A stretch of DNA of 64,000 nt from Arthrobacter jinronghuae (GCF_025244825.1 NZ_CP104263.1:806001-870000); one strand, 5' to 3'; shown: positions 9,509 to 18,433, counted from the first letter of the stretch. Program-made: numbers and translations. Notes: a model not told the origin generated them from the sequence alone.

Positions 9509-10327
9509 CTACTTTCCGCCAACGCCCATAAGGCCCTGGACCAGTGCGCGGCGCGCAAAGAGGTACACCAGCAGGACGGGAATCATGGAGAGCATCACTG
9601 CGGCGAGGATGCCCGGCACGTTGATGCCGTACTGGGTTTGGAAGTTGAAGAGGCCAAGCGTGATCACCTTGGTGGATTCCGACTGGGTCAGGATCAGCGG
9701 GAGCAGGAACCCGTTCCAGCCCTGCAGCGCGGCGAACACTGCGATCGTGGACAGGCCGCCTTTGGACAGCGGCAGCACCAGGCGCAGGAAGGTACGTGTG
9801 GTGGACGCTCCGTCCACGGACATGGCTTCGTAGAGTTCGGGCGTGATGTCCCGCATGGTCCCGGAGAGGATCAGCGTGCAGATCGGCAGTGCGAACGCGG
9901 CCGTGGGCAGGATGATGCCCAGCAGGGTGTCATACAGGCCCACCGAGTTGATCAGGTAGAACATCGGCACAATCACTGCCTGGACCGGAATGGCCAGCCC
10001 GAGCAGGAAGAACCGGAAGATCAGCGTGGTGGAGCGGGACTGGCTGCGCACGATTGCGTAGGACAGCGGCGGCACCACCAGCAGGACAATGCCCACCACG
10101 CCGGCCGTGACAATGGAGGTGTTCAGGAAGTACTTGCCGAACCCGCTGTCGAAGACCATCAGGAAGTTCTCGAAGGTCAGGCTGGTGGGTACGGACAGCG
10201 GGCCGTTGGCGCTGAACTCGGGGCGGGTCTGCACGCTGGCGGCCACCATGACATACAGCGGCAGGGCAACGATCAGGAGCCAGACGGTGACCGCAGCTCC
10301 GGCAATGTAATTGGGGCGGGTACGCAT
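9509..10327 (-). CDS. Carbohydrate ABC transporter permease (MalG-type)
   Basis: A 272-residue inner-membrane permease of the MalG/CUT1 type with about six hydrophobic segments. The EAA loop, which contacts the ATPase, is seen as ELYEAMSVDGASTTRTFLRLVLP. Its ATG overlaps the stop of the preceding permease by one base (TGATG), a sign of translational coupling. No ATP-binding subunit is encoded in the operon, so it presumably uses a shared ATPase elsewhere, as known for MsiK-dependent actinobacterial sugar importers. Confidence 0.93.
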   Translation of the reverse strand: MRTRPNYIAGAAVTVWLLIVALPLYVMVAASVQTRPEFSANGPLSVPTSLTFENFLMVFDSGFGKYFLNTSIVTAGVVGIVLLVVPPLSYAIVRSQSRSTTLIFRFFLLGLAIPVQAVIVPMFYLINSVGLYDTLLGIILPTAAFALPICTLILSGTMRDITPELYEAMSVDGASTTRTFLRLVLPLSKGGLSTIAVFAALQGWNGFLLPLILTQSESTKVITLGLFNFQTQYGINVPGILAAVMLSMIPVLLVYLFARRALVQGLMGVGGK

Positions 10328-11277
10328 CAGACTCCCTCCATGGTGCTGCGCATTTTGTCGTAGCCGGAAACCTTCACCATGATCAGTGAGATGGCGGTGG
10401 CCACCACCACCAGGACCAGGGCAATGGCGGAGCCCATGCCGAAGTTGTAGCGGCGGAAGGCTTCCTCATACATGTAGAAGGCGGTGATGGTGGTGTCCGT
10501 TCCGGGTCCGCCGTTGGTCAGGATCAGCACCGTCTCGAAGGTGGTCAGGCCGCCGACCACCATCAGGATCACCGAGGTGATGATGCTGTTGCGCAGCTGC
10601 GGGAGCGTGATGGAAAAGAACTGGCGCACCCGTCCGGCGCCGTCGATTTCCGCGGCCTGGTACAGCACCGGCGGAACCGATTTGGCGGCGCCCTGGTAGA
10701 TCAGCGTGTGGAAGGGGGTGAACTGCCACATGCCCACGAAGATGATCACGCCGATGGCGGTGGACTGGTTGCCGAAGAGGTTGCCGTCCCCGAACAGCCA
10801 CTTGAGCTGTGCGGGAACACCGAAGTTCGGATCGAGCAGCGCACGCCACAGCACCGAGATGGCTGCGGAGGAGAGCAGCAGGGGGAGGAAGAAGATGGCG
10901 CTGAGCACGGCGCGGTTGCGCTGCGGGCCAGCGGCCCAGACACCGAGCAGGATGCTCACCGGAGTCTGGGTGGCAACACCCAGCACAATGAACAGCACGC
11001 TGAGCCACAGGCTCTTGAGCATCACCGAATCGCCGGCGAGCGTTTCCCAGTTCTCGGTGCCGACAAACTTCGGGTCACCCAGCCCGGTCCAGGTCATAAA
11101 GGACAGGACGACGACGGCGATCAGCGGCACCACGGCGAAAAGCAGGAAAAAGACGGTGGCGGGCAGGGTCCAGGCGACGCCCGGACGGTTCAGCCGGGCC
11201 CGGCCGGCCCGCACCGGACGACCCTTGGCGGGGTTGTCCGGTGCGGCCGGAGGCCGGGGTGGAAGCAGAGTGGTCAT
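10327..11277 (-). CDS. Carbohydrate ABC transporter permease (MalF-type)
   Basis: A 316-residue membrane permease of the MalF/UgpA type. A proline-rich cytoplasmic N-terminus precedes six hydrophobic segments, and the EAA loop reads LYQAAEIDGAGRVRQFFSITLP. It lies 20 bp after the binding-protein gene and overlaps the next permease, so the three form one transport operon. Such permeases form a heterodimer with the MalG-type partner in the cytoplasmic membrane. Confidence 0.93.
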   Translation of the reverse strand: MTTLLPPRPPAAPDNPAKGRPVRAGRARLNRPGVAWTLPATVFFLLFAVVPLIAVVVLSFMTWTGLGDPKFVGTENWETLAGDSVMLKSLWLSVLFIVLGVATQTPVSILLGVWAAGPQRNRAVLSAIFFLPLLLSSAAISVLWRALLDPNFGVPAQLKWLFGDGNLFGNQSTAIGVIIFVGMWQFTPFHTLIYQGAAKSVPPVLYQAAEIDGAGRVRQFFSITLPQLRNSIITSVILMVVGGLTTFETVLILTNGGPGTDTTITAFYMYEEAFRRYNFGMGSAIALVLVVVATAISLIMVKVSGYDKMRSTMEGV

Positions 11278-11297
11278 GGTCTCGGCAATCGGTCCGG

Positions 11298-12605
11298 CTA
11301 TTTCTTCAACGACTGCATGGCTTCAATGAAGCCGTCTTCGTCGATGCTTCCGGCGAAGAAGTCGGCAACAGCACTGTGGATGGTGGGTGTTGCGGCCGGC
11401 GGGTAGGCCTGGTCCCAGGACAGCTGGAAGTTAGGCGCATCCTGCACCAGTCCGAACTGGAAGCGGGCGTAGTCCGGGTTGGTCGCCTGGTCCAGGAAGC
11501 CCTCGGTGCTGGTGGTGGTGGGCAGGTTGCCGATGGCCATCTGCTCCTGGACAAATTCGTCCGAGTACATCAGCTTCAGGAAGTCGCGTGCGGCTTCCGG
11601 GTAGCGGGTGTCCTTGAGGACGGAGTAGTAGTTGTTGGTGTTGCCGACCAGGTTGGCAGGATCTCCCTTGCCTCCCTCGATCTCGGGGAATTCGCTCCAG
11701 CCCAGACCGCTGGCGGCGAACTCGGGGTTGACGTCCTGGATGGTGGAGTACTCCCAGGAGCCCATCAGTTCGAAGCCGGCCTGGCCGGTGGAGAGCAGGG
11801 TGTGGGAGCCGCCGTCGGTGAACTTCACGGACTGGAAGTTGGTGCCGAACGCCCCGGTGTCCACGAGTTCGCGCAGCATGCCCAGCGATTCGCGGCTTTC
11901 TTCGGAATCCCAGACGTCGGTGTCGCCGTCGATAGCGGACTGGAAGAGTTCCGGTCCGGCTACGCGGTCATAGACGTAGGAGAACCACATCTGGGTGGGC
12001 CATTCGTCGCCGCCGCCGAGGGCGATCGGGGTCTTGCCTGCAGCCTTGAGCTTCTCGACGGCGTCGAGCAGTTCGTCCCAGGTCTGCGGTGCTTCCTCGA
12101 TGCCTGCCGAGGCGAGCACTTCCTTGTTGTGGAAGAGCATCACGGGCTGGGTGCCGCGCATCGGCACACCGTACGGGGTGTCGTCGACCGTGGCGACGTC
12201 GAACACCGAGGGAAGGAAGGCGTCCTTGAGCTTCGGATCCTCCTCGATGAAGTCATCCAGCGGCATCAGCAGGTCTGCGTCCACGAAGTCCTGGATACTG
12301 CCTCCGCCCCAGTTGAAGAAGATGTCCGGTGCTGCGTCGGTGCTCATGACCGTCTGCAGCTTCTGCTGGTATTCGGCGCCGGGGATGGTGTCCAGCACCA
12401 CCTTCACGTCGGAGGTCTCATTGAAGCGTTCGACCATTGCGGATTCGACGTCGTTGCTCGCGTCTCCGTAAACGAGGACATGGATCTCATTTTCGGGACG
12501 GTCCGAGGCAGCGGAGTCGCCGCCTCCACAGCCGGCCAGGGTGAGGCTGAGCGCCAGTATGCCGGCGGCAGCCAGGACCGGGGTCCGGGACGAGGGTTTG
12601 TTCAT
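11298..12605 (-). CDS. Extracellular sugar-binding lipoprotein of an ABC importer
   Basis: A 435-residue solute-binding protein of the CUT1 (family 1) type. Residues 1-26 are a lipoprotein signal peptide ending in LAGC, with Cys26 the predicted lipidated residue. The mature domain has the expected order of motifs, including YGVPMRGTQPVMLFHNKEV and TWDELLDAVEKLKAAGKTPIAL. It is the first gene of the leftward operon and has GGAAGG nine bases before its ATG. Oligosaccharide uptake, possibly xylooligosaccharides given the GH3, CE7 and xyl genes, is inference from neighbours. Confidence 0.93.
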   Translation of the reverse strand: MNKPSSRTPVLAAAGILALSLTLAGCGGGDSAASDRPENEIHVLVYGDASNDVESAMVERFNETSDVKVVLDTIPGAEYQQKLQTVMSTDAAPDIFFNWGGGSIQDFVDADLLMPLDDFIEEDPKLKDAFLPSVFDVATVDDTPYGVPMRGTQPVMLFHNKEVLASAGIEEAPQTWDELLDAVEKLKAAGKTPIALGGGDEWPTQMWFSYVYDRVAGPELFQSAIDGDTDVWDSEESRESLGMLRELVDTGAFGTNFQSVKFTDGGSHTLLSTGQAGFELMGSWEYSTIQDVNPEFAASGLGWSEFPEIEGGKGDPANLVGNTNNYYSVLKDTRYPEAARDFLKLMYSDEFVQEQMAIGNLPTTTSTEGFLDQATNPDYARFQFGLVQDAPNFQLSWDQAYPPAATPTIHSAVADFFAGSIDEDGFIEAMQSLKK

Positions 12606-12618
12606 CGTTGAACACCTT

Positions 12619-12650
12619 CCGAAAGTTTCGGTATATTGGTCGAAAGTTAC
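12619..12650. promoter_or_regulatory. Candidate LacI-family operator upstream of the ABC operon
   Basis: A 13-bp near-palindrome, six-base arms CCGAAA and TTTCGG around a central G (12619-12631), lies just before the binding-protein gene. A further half-site CGAAAGTT begins at 12641. On the minus strand these sit between the probable -10 (TATGCT) and the ATG, where a bound repressor would block transcription. The divergent LacI gene makes its product the obvious candidate; binding is inferred. Confidence 0.6.
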
Positions 12651-12745
12651 TAGATGCCGTCAGCATAAGATGCACATAATGTGATGCGCAACACTTTTCC
12701 AATAAACTGTTGTCCCGCATTGCTTCGAACCCCGAAGGACTACCT

Positions 12746-13777
12746 ATGCAGTCATCACTGCCGCAGAACCCGGTCACGCTGGCCGACCTGGCGTCCGAGG
12801 CCGAGGTTTCACTTTCGACAGTTTCGAAAGTTCTCAACGGGAGGACGGACGTTTCGCGGAAAACACGGGCGAAAGTCGAGGCGTTGCTGGAGGAGCACGG
12901 CTATCGCCGTAAGGGTGGGGCCAAGTCGCGGCTGCTGGAACTGGTGTTCCACGAACTCGAAAGCGCCTGGGCACTGGAGATCATCCGCGGCGTGGAAAAC
13001 ATTGCCCGCGAGAAGGGCCTGAGCGTGGTCCTGACGGAAAGCGGTACCCGGCACGCGCCGTCGCCCGAGTGGGTGGAAGGTGTGATCGCCCGCCGGCCGG
13101 TCGGCGTCGTTCTGGTTTTCTCCGACCTGGCGCAGGACTCGCGCCGGCAGCTCGAAGCGCGGTCCATCCCGTTTGTGATCATCGATCCTGCGGGGGATCC
13201 GGCTCCGGACGTGCCGTCAGTCGGGTCGGCAAACTGGTCCGGAGGCATGATGGCCACCCGCCATCTGATCGACCTGGGGCATACCCGGATTGCTGCGATC
13301 ACGGGGCCGGAGGACATGATGTGTTCGCTGGCGCGGATTGACGGCTACCGATCTGCGCTGAACAACGCCTCCCTGCCGTTGGACCGGGATCTGATCCGGT
13401 ACGGAAACTTCCACGTCGACGGCGGCCGCGACCACGCTCTGGAACTGCTTAGCCTTCCGGACCGTCCCACTGCCATTTTTGCCGGCAGCGACCTGCAGGC
13501 GCTGGGGGTTCTCGACGCCGCCCGGCAGCTGGGCATTAGCGTCCCGGACGAGCTTTCGATTGTGGGGTACGACGATCTGCAGGTGGCGCAGTGGTCCAGT
13601 CCTGCGCTGACCACGGTGCATCAGCCGCTGATTGAGATGGCCGAGGAAGCTGCCCGGATGGCTGTCCGGTTGTTCGAGGGGGAGCGGCCAAACAACCTGC
13701 GCCTGGACTTGGCCACCTCGTTGGTGGTGCGGCAGAGCACTGCTCGGGTGCCTGCGGCCGTGGGTTCGTCTGGCTAG
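12746..13777 (+). CDS. LacI family transcriptional regulator
   Basis: A 343-residue LacI/GalR repressor: N-terminal helix-turn-helix and hinge (about residues 9-60, with VTLADLASEAEVSLSTVSKV) then a periplasmic-binding-protein-like sensor domain ending in DLATSLVVRQST. ATG 12746 has GAAGGA six bases upstream, better than the start 12 codons earlier. It is divergent from the sugar ABC/glycosidase operon and probably represses it until an oligosaccharide or product binds. A second inverted repeat of the operator half-site lies inside its own helix-turn-helix codons (12811-12831). Confidence 0.93.
   Translation: MQSSLPQNPVTLADLASEAEVSLSTVSKVLNGRTDVSRKTRAKVEALLEEHGYRRKGGAKSRLLELVFHELESAWALEIIRGVENIAREKGLSVVLTESGTRHAPSPEWVEGVIARRPVGVVLVFSDLAQDSRRQLEARSIPFVIIDPAGDPAPDVPSVGSANWSGGMMATRHLIDLGHTRIAAITGPEDMMCSLARIDGYRSALNNASLPLDRDLIRYGNFHVDGGRDHALELLSLPDRPTAIFAGSDLQALGVLDAARQLGISVPDELSIVGYDDLQVAQWSSPALTTVHQPLIEMAEEAARMAVRLFEGERPNNLRLDLATSLVVRQSTARVPAAVGSSG
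12811..12831. promoter_or_regulatory. Second candidate LacI operator inside the regulator gene
   Basis: ACTTTCGA (12811-12818) and TCGAAAGT (12824-12831) form a perfect eight-base inverted repeat with a five-base spacer. Its arms share the CGAAAGT core with the upstream site about 190 bp away. The codons here (ACA, GTT, GTT) are unusually AT-rich for this genome, as if constrained. It could be an auxiliary operator for DNA looping; it could also be chance. Confidence 0.4.
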
Positions 13778-13852
13778 GTTCGGTTCGCTCGGCCCCGCGC
13801 CCCCGCCGGTTCGGAAGCACGCTTTCTGCACGCCCGTCAATCTGCACGCCCC

Positions 13853-15568
13853 TCAAAACGGTGGTGCCTGTTCCGGCTGGGATTGTTCATGGTCCGTTCG
13901 CCCACGGTCCGGGTCCGGCACTGGACGTGGTGGTCCGAGTTCCAGGAACGGCTCGGTGCGATAGACCCGGCCGGTAGGCGAAGCCCACTCGATCACCCCG
14001 GGCACCGGTTGGCACGCTTTCCAGTAGCCCAGGGTCTTGAACCGGTGGTGACGGCGGCACAGATGTTCCAGGTTTCCGTGGTCGGTGGGACCGCCGCGGG
14101 CCCAGTCGACGGTGTGGTCGATGTCCGCGTTCGCGGTGCTGACCCGGCAACCGGGGAACCTACAGGTTCCGTCCCGGGCGCGGAGCCAACGGCGAAGCCC
14201 GGCCGGCACCTTTCTCCGTCTACCCACACCTAGGATCTCTCCGGTGTGCGGGTCTTGGGCCAGTCCAGTCCAGCCGACAGCATTGCGGGCCAGCCTGCGG
14301 GCTTCTTCGGCGCTGATGGGGCCGTAGCCGTGCAGCTCGGCGGGCTGGTCGTCGGCTCCGAAAAGGGTTTCGACGCTGATCAGGACCATGATCTCGGTCC
14401 GAGGGACGATCCCTTCGTCCGGTCCTGATCCCACTCCCGCTCTGGCGTCTATATCGGGGTTGCCTTCCATATTGGGGCTGCCTTCCGGGCCGCCGTCAAA
14501 ACCGAGGTTTCCCTCGTACCGGGTGGCTGCGCCATTGTCATTGCCGGTGTGGCCGGTGTGGCCGGTGCCGGGTCGGACTCCGGTCGCGTATCGGGTTCCG
14601 GCTTCGCCTCGGGTTCCGGCCGTCGCGAAAAGTCCCCGGCTGCCGCCCATCAGCAGCTGCGACAGAATATCCGCACGCAGTTGATCCGTGGTCCGGGAAT
14701 CCCCGGCAGACTGTTCACCCCGCGCGGCGGTACTGAGAGCGGTATAGATCTGCTGCGCTTCCGCGGCCCGGAGGTGGGCTGAGAGGCAGGACATGCCGTC
14801 CTCTTCCCGGTCCAGGGTGACCATGCGCTGCTCGAAAGCGGTCAGGTGCCGTTTGCTGACGGTCTCTGGGAACTTCTTTTCGCGCAGCCGCCGGGCCTTG
14901 GCCGAGAACTGCGCCCGCGTCTGACCCTCCGCCGCCTTCAACAGGTCCGCCTCGAACGCTGGCAGTTTCGAGGCGGGAACGTTCTGGCACTGTTCCAGGA
15001 CCACCTGCGCATGCTGGTACGAAAACCGTCCCTCTTCCAAGCCGGAAAGGGTGGCGGTATGGGTGCCGCACAGCTGGCCGGCCTCGCTTAGCAGCCGCTG
15101 ACCGGTCACCTGCGGAACATTCAGAATGGCTGCACCTTCGGCCGCCGCGAGGCTGAAAGCGATCCCGGGTTTATCCCGCTCCGACGGGTCGAAGAAGTTG
15201 TCCCGGAAGATTTGCTCCATCCGGTTCAAAAGGCGGGCCCGCTGGGCCTGCCCCCAGGAAATCAAATGCTCCACCCGGACCAAGGCCTCACCAACCATGG
15301 CTTCGTCGAAGGCTTCAAGGTTCTGCAACGCAAGGGTACCGGTGAAGCCGTCCGGGTAGGCCTCAACAGGATCGGCGCCGGAATCCGCGGAGACGGAGGC
15401 CCCCTCGCCAGCGACCCCGGCAGACGCTCGCGCCGCAAGTTGCGCCCGGTATACGGACAAAGTTATCGAAGAGCGGGGCGCATTTGCTTCACCAGGCTGC
15501 CCTCCCGGCTGCTGGTCTTTAGTGCCTGGCTCTTCGGTTGTCGGTTCGGTATTCCCGAGCTGATCCAT
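13853..15568 (-). CDS. DUF222 / HNH endonuclease domain protein
   Basis: A 571-residue member of the actinobacterial DUF222-HNH family, often multi-copy in these genomes and of uncertain role. DUF222 occupies roughly residues 60-330. A Gly/Thr/Asn-rich variable linker (about 330-395) follows, then an HNH nuclease domain with RARDGTCRFPGC, DIDHTVDWARGG and NLEHLCRRHHRFK near residues 465-515. The metal-binding cysteines and histidines are intact, so it may be an active nuclease. Known family members show no linked operon and none is seen here. Transfer as a small repeated element is possible but no flanking repeats are visible. Confidence 0.9.
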   Translation of the reverse strand: MDQLGNTEPTTEEPGTKDQQPGGQPGEANAPRSSITLSVYRAQLAARASAGVAGEGASVSADSGADPVEAYPDGFTGTLALQNLEAFDEAMVGEALVRVEHLISWGQAQRARLLNRMEQIFRDNFFDPSERDKPGIAFSLAAAEGAAILNVPQVTGQRLLSEAGQLCGTHTATLSGLEEGRFSYQHAQVVLEQCQNVPASKLPAFEADLLKAAEGQTRAQFSAKARRLREKKFPETVSKRHLTAFEQRMVTLDREEDGMSCLSAHLRAAEAQQIYTALSTAARGEQSAGDSRTTDQLRADILSQLLMGGSRGLFATAGTRGEAGTRYATGVRPGTGHTGHTGNDNGAATRYEGNLGFDGGPEGSPNMEGNPDIDARAGVGSGPDEGIVPRTEIMVLISVETLFGADDQPAELHGYGPISAEEARRLARNAVGWTGLAQDPHTGEILGVGRRRKVPAGLRRWLRARDGTCRFPGCRVSTANADIDHTVDWARGGPTDHGNLEHLCRRHHRFKTLGYWKACQPVPGVIEWASPTGRVYRTEPFLELGPPRPVPDPDRGRTDHEQSQPEQAPPF

Positions 15569-15857
15569 ACCTCAGGATTTCATCCGGCACTGACATTTCC
15601 GGGCCCAAACCAGCCCCTAAATGGCTTCCCCGGAAATCAAAAATACCTGTCTTTTCTGCAGCACTACCTACCCCCGGGAACCTGGCTCTGAAAAGTGACG
15701 GCCGGGGGAGCCCTCAACGCCTCGGCACCGATATCTCAGCACCCAGGTTCGACGGATCACCTGATCATGGCTAAGGTCAGCGGGACCGATCCACCGGAGA
15801 GAGCCGCTGGCTGCCTGCGTCTGAACCGCCGGACCACCCGACGGCGACCCGACGCCA
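15569..15857. other. Intergenic region with no recognised gene
   Basis: About 290 bp between the start of the HNH gene and the stop of the VOC gene. Open frames here are short, lack ribosome-binding sites and have no recognisable product. It presumably holds the promoter of the leftward HNH gene. I see no RNA gene or clear repeat. Confidence 0.5.
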
Positions 15858-16247
15858 TCAGCCCGCAGGCAGTGAAAGGGTTTCCACCCGGTTTCCGAAC
15901 GGGTCCTTGCAGTGGAACCGCTCGTAACCCTCGAAGGTGTACCGGTCAGTCCAGGAGACCTCGAAGCCTCGCGTTGAAATCCGGGCACCCAACTCCTCGA
16001 GCTCCTTAGCCGAATCCAGCAGCAGGGCCGGGTGCGCCTTCTTGGCAGGAACAAAGGGGGAGTCCACTCCTAGATGAATCTCCGCCACGACGTCATCGCC
16101 GTCGAATGTCCGGAACCAGCAGCCGCCCCGGCCGGCGAGCGACGGCGGCTTGTCCACCTCAGTCAGTCCCAGTGCCGCACCGTAAAACTGCCGGGCCTGG
16201 TCCTCCCCGTCCTTGGGTATTGAAACCTGTACATGGTGCAGCCGCAT
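15858..16247 (-). CDS. Glyoxalase/VOC family protein
   Basis: A 129-residue vicinal-oxygen-chelate protein beginning MRLHHVQVSIPKDGE, with the paired beta-alpha-beta-beta-beta modules of the fold and a C-terminal RFHCKDPFGNRVE motif. ATG 16247 is chosen over a longer open frame because it follows GGGGG by about four bases and starts at the conserved HHVQVSI strand. The extra upstream frame is encoded by tandem-repeat DNA and is not credible as protein. Substrate unknown; such proteins include lyases, dioxygenases and antibiotic-binding proteins. Confidence 0.82.
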   Translation of the reverse strand: MRLHHVQVSIPKDGEDQARQFYGAALGLTEVDKPPSLAGRGGCWFRTFDGDDVVAEIHLGVDSPFVPAKKAHPALLLDSAKELEELGARISTRGFEVSWTDRYTFEGYERFHCKDPFGNRVETLSLPAG

Positions 16248-16350
16248 GAATCCCCCGAGTCTCGACTGATTGCAGTAACGAAACTGATTGTGCCAGAGGG
16301 CGCCGTTGACCGGTTCCGGGGCCGGTTTCAGACTGGGAGCAGCACGTTTG

Positions 16351-16432
16351 CCGAGCCACCGAGCCCCCGCCAGCCGAGCCATCGAGCCCCCGCCACCGAG
16401 CCACCGAGCCCCCGCCACCGAGCCACCAACCG
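16351..16432. repeat. 22/23-bp tandem repeat upstream of the DUF5996 gene
   Basis: Three copies of a 22-23-bp unit (16351-16372, 16373-16395, 16396-16417) plus a partial fourth up to 16432. Each contains CCGAGCCACCGAGCCCCCGC or a one-to-two-base variant. It ends about 12 bp before the ATG of the rightward DUF5996 gene, so it must lie in its promoter or leader. It is seen directly; any function is unknown. Confidence 0.85.
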
Positions 16433-16444
16433 AAGGTGCTTCCC

Positions 16445-17347
16445 ATGGACAAGAACTTCCTGAACTACCCGGACTGGCAGGCCACCGCCGACACCCTGCA
16501 CCTCTACCTGCAGGTGGCGGGCAAGGTGAAACTGGAACGCAGCTACCCCGAACCGGAATGGGGCCACGTGCGGATGCCCCTCACCGTCCAGGGCATCGGG
16601 ACCGGCATCATGCCGGGACCGGATACGAACTTTGAGATTTACTTCAACCTGCGCCAGCATCATGTGGATGTGCAGAACACCAACTACATCCGCACCCGGA
16701 TCGAACTCAGCGACGGCCTCAGTGTGGCGGACTTCTACCGCCAGTTGATGGGGGCGCTGGAATTCATCGAGGCGCCCACCTCCATCAACACCGACCCGCA
16801 GGAATTCTACGATCCGGTGCCTTTCGACGCCGATACCAAGCACTCCACGTATGACAAACATGCGGTGGAGCTCTTCCTCGACAACCTGCACTTCGCCCAT
16901 CGAAGCCTTGAACAGTTCCTCGGACCGGTGCGCGGAAAGGTCTTCGCGCCGTCGTACTGGTTCGGCACCATGGACCTTTCCGGAACCATCTTCAGCGGCC
17001 AATCGGAGCCGTACCCGGGAAACGGAGTTATTGCCGTGAACTGCTTTGACGAGCGGTTCTGCGAGTTCGGCTTCTGGCCCGGTGACCCGTCCTCCACGGA
17101 TCCCGCGTTCTACGTGATGCCCTATCCGTTCCTCTCCAACATCGGCAGCTACGGCACCATGCTGGCTCCGGCAAAGGCACAATTCCTCACCCGATCCAGC
17201 GAATTCATCTTTACGCTCAAGGACGCCTTCTCCTATGACGATCCACAGCAGGCCGTGGTGGACTTCTGCCGCACGAGTTTCGACATAGTGCAGCGGCTGG
17301 ATCCGTGGGACGACATCGACTGGATCACCGAACCGCTGACCTACTGA
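16445..17347 (+). CDS. DUF5996 family protein
   Basis: A 300-residue soluble protein matching the DUF5996 family as I recognise it. It has an N-terminal WQATADTLHLYLQVAGKVKL segment, a central QHHVDVQ stretch, APSYWFGTMDLSGTIFSGQ, and FCEFGFWPGDPS...PAFYVMPYPF near the C-terminal third. No catalytic motif is recognised and its role is unknown. ATG 16445 begins the conserved region. It stands alone: the upstream neighbour is divergent and the downstream regulator starts 112 bp later. Confidence 0.8.
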   Translation: MDKNFLNYPDWQATADTLHLYLQVAGKVKLERSYPEPEWGHVRMPLTVQGIGTGIMPGPDTNFEIYFNLRQHHVDVQNTNYIRTRIELSDGLSVADFYRQLMGALEFIEAPTSINTDPQEFYDPVPFDADTKHSTYDKHAVELFLDNLHFAHRSLEQFLGPVRGKVFAPSYWFGTMDLSGTIFSGQSEPYPGNGVIAVNCFDERFCEFGFWPGDPSSTDPAFYVMPYPFLSNIGSYGTMLAPAKAQFLTRSSEFIFTLKDAFSYDDPQQAVVDFCRTSFDIVQRLDPWDDIDWITEPLTY

Positions 17348-17459
17348 CGGCAGGTCGGCGTCGGTTGGATCTGCGGCTAGTGACGCAACATACTGCCGGA
17401 GATGGAACAATCACCTGTGAGCTACCTCATTGGCGAGGGTGCCCGACAAGGGGGAAACG

Positions 17460-18416
17460 ATGGACGCGCGGGATGAACAGGCGCTTGACGCGGTCAAGCT
17501 CTACTACGGAACCGGACTTTCGCAGGGCGAGGTTGCCCAGCGGCTAGGGCTGTCGCGTCCGACTGTTTCCAAGCTCATCCAGCACGGCAAGGACCGAGGG
17601 TACGTCTCCATCCAGATCCATGACCCGCGGGAGCAGGAATCCTCGCTGGCTACGGAGCTGTGCAAGGCCTTCGGCCTCTCCGCCGTCCGCCTCGCCGTCG
17701 TGCCGGAGAGCGGACCCGAAGACCTGGTGGGGGAGCTCGGCAAGGTAGGCGCGGCACTGCTGGCCGAGAATGTCCGTGACGGCGACTCGGTGGGTGTCAC
17801 CTGGGGCCAGACGATGTACGCCGTGGCGCGGAACCTTCAGCGCCAGGAGCGCCGCGGGGTGGAAATCATCCAGCTCAAGGGCGGGGTGTCCTACACCACC
17901 CGAGCCACCAACGACTTCGAGACCATCACCCTGTTCTGCAATGCCTTCGGTGCGTTTGCCCGGACCCTGCCGCTGCCGGTGATTTTCGACAGCGTGGAGG
18001 TCAAGCGGCTCGTGGAGAGGGAGGAGCACATCCGGCGGGTCATCGAGATGGGCCGGGAGTCCGACGTCGCGGTCTTCACCGTGGGTGCAATCCGTCCTGA
18101 CGCCATGCTGTTCAATCTTGGCTACCTCAGCGAGACGGAGGAGGCCGGCATTGCTGCGCACGCCGTCGGGGATATCTGCTCCCGCTTTTTCGACGACGAC
18201 GGGAACCCCTGCGTCCCGCAGCTGGATGAGCGGACGGTCGGCATCACTCTGCAGGACCTGCGCAGGGTGCCCACCCGCCTCATGGTCGCCGGCGGCGAGC
18301 ACAAGGCAACGGCTATCGAAGCCGCACTGCGTTCCGGATATGCGACCCATCTGGTGATCGATCAGGACACCGCCCGGCAGGTACTGCGGATGACCAGGCA
18401 GCGCGCTGCGTCCTAG
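17460..18416 (+). CDS. SorC/DeoR-type sugar-binding transcriptional regulator of the deoxyribose operon
   Basis: A 318-residue regulator with an N-terminal helix-turn-helix (GLSQGEVAQRLGLSRPTVSK, about residues 18-40) and a SorC sugar-phosphate-binding domain, like Bacillus subtilis DeoR. ATG 17460 follows GGGGGAAACG directly. It lies immediately upstream of deoC on the same strand with an operator-like inverted repeat between them. By analogy with B. subtilis DeoR, the effector should be deoxyribose 5-phosphate. A weak promoter (TTGGAT 17365, CATACT 17389) precedes the gene. Confidence 0.88.
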   Translation: MDARDEQALDAVKLYYGTGLSQGEVAQRLGLSRPTVSKLIQHGKDRGYVSIQIHDPREQESSLATELCKAFGLSAVRLAVVPESGPEDLVGELGKVGAALLAENVRDGDSVGVTWGQTMYAVARNLQRQERRGVEIIQLKGGVSYTTRATNDFETITLFCNAFGAFARTLPLPVIFDSVEVKRLVEREEHIRRVIEMGRESDVAVFTVGAIRPDAMLFNLGYLSETEEAGIAAHAVGDICSRFFDDDGNPCVPQLDERTVGITLQDLRRVPTRLMVAGGEHKATAIEAALRSGYATHLVIDQDTARQVLRMTRQRAAS

Positions 18417-18433
18417 TCGAAATTGCGGAAAAT

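Noticed and set aside
16248..16418. N-terminal extension of the VOC protein
   Set aside because: The extension is encoded by tandem-repeat DNA and unlike any VOC N-terminus; the ATG at 16247 has a ribosome-binding site.
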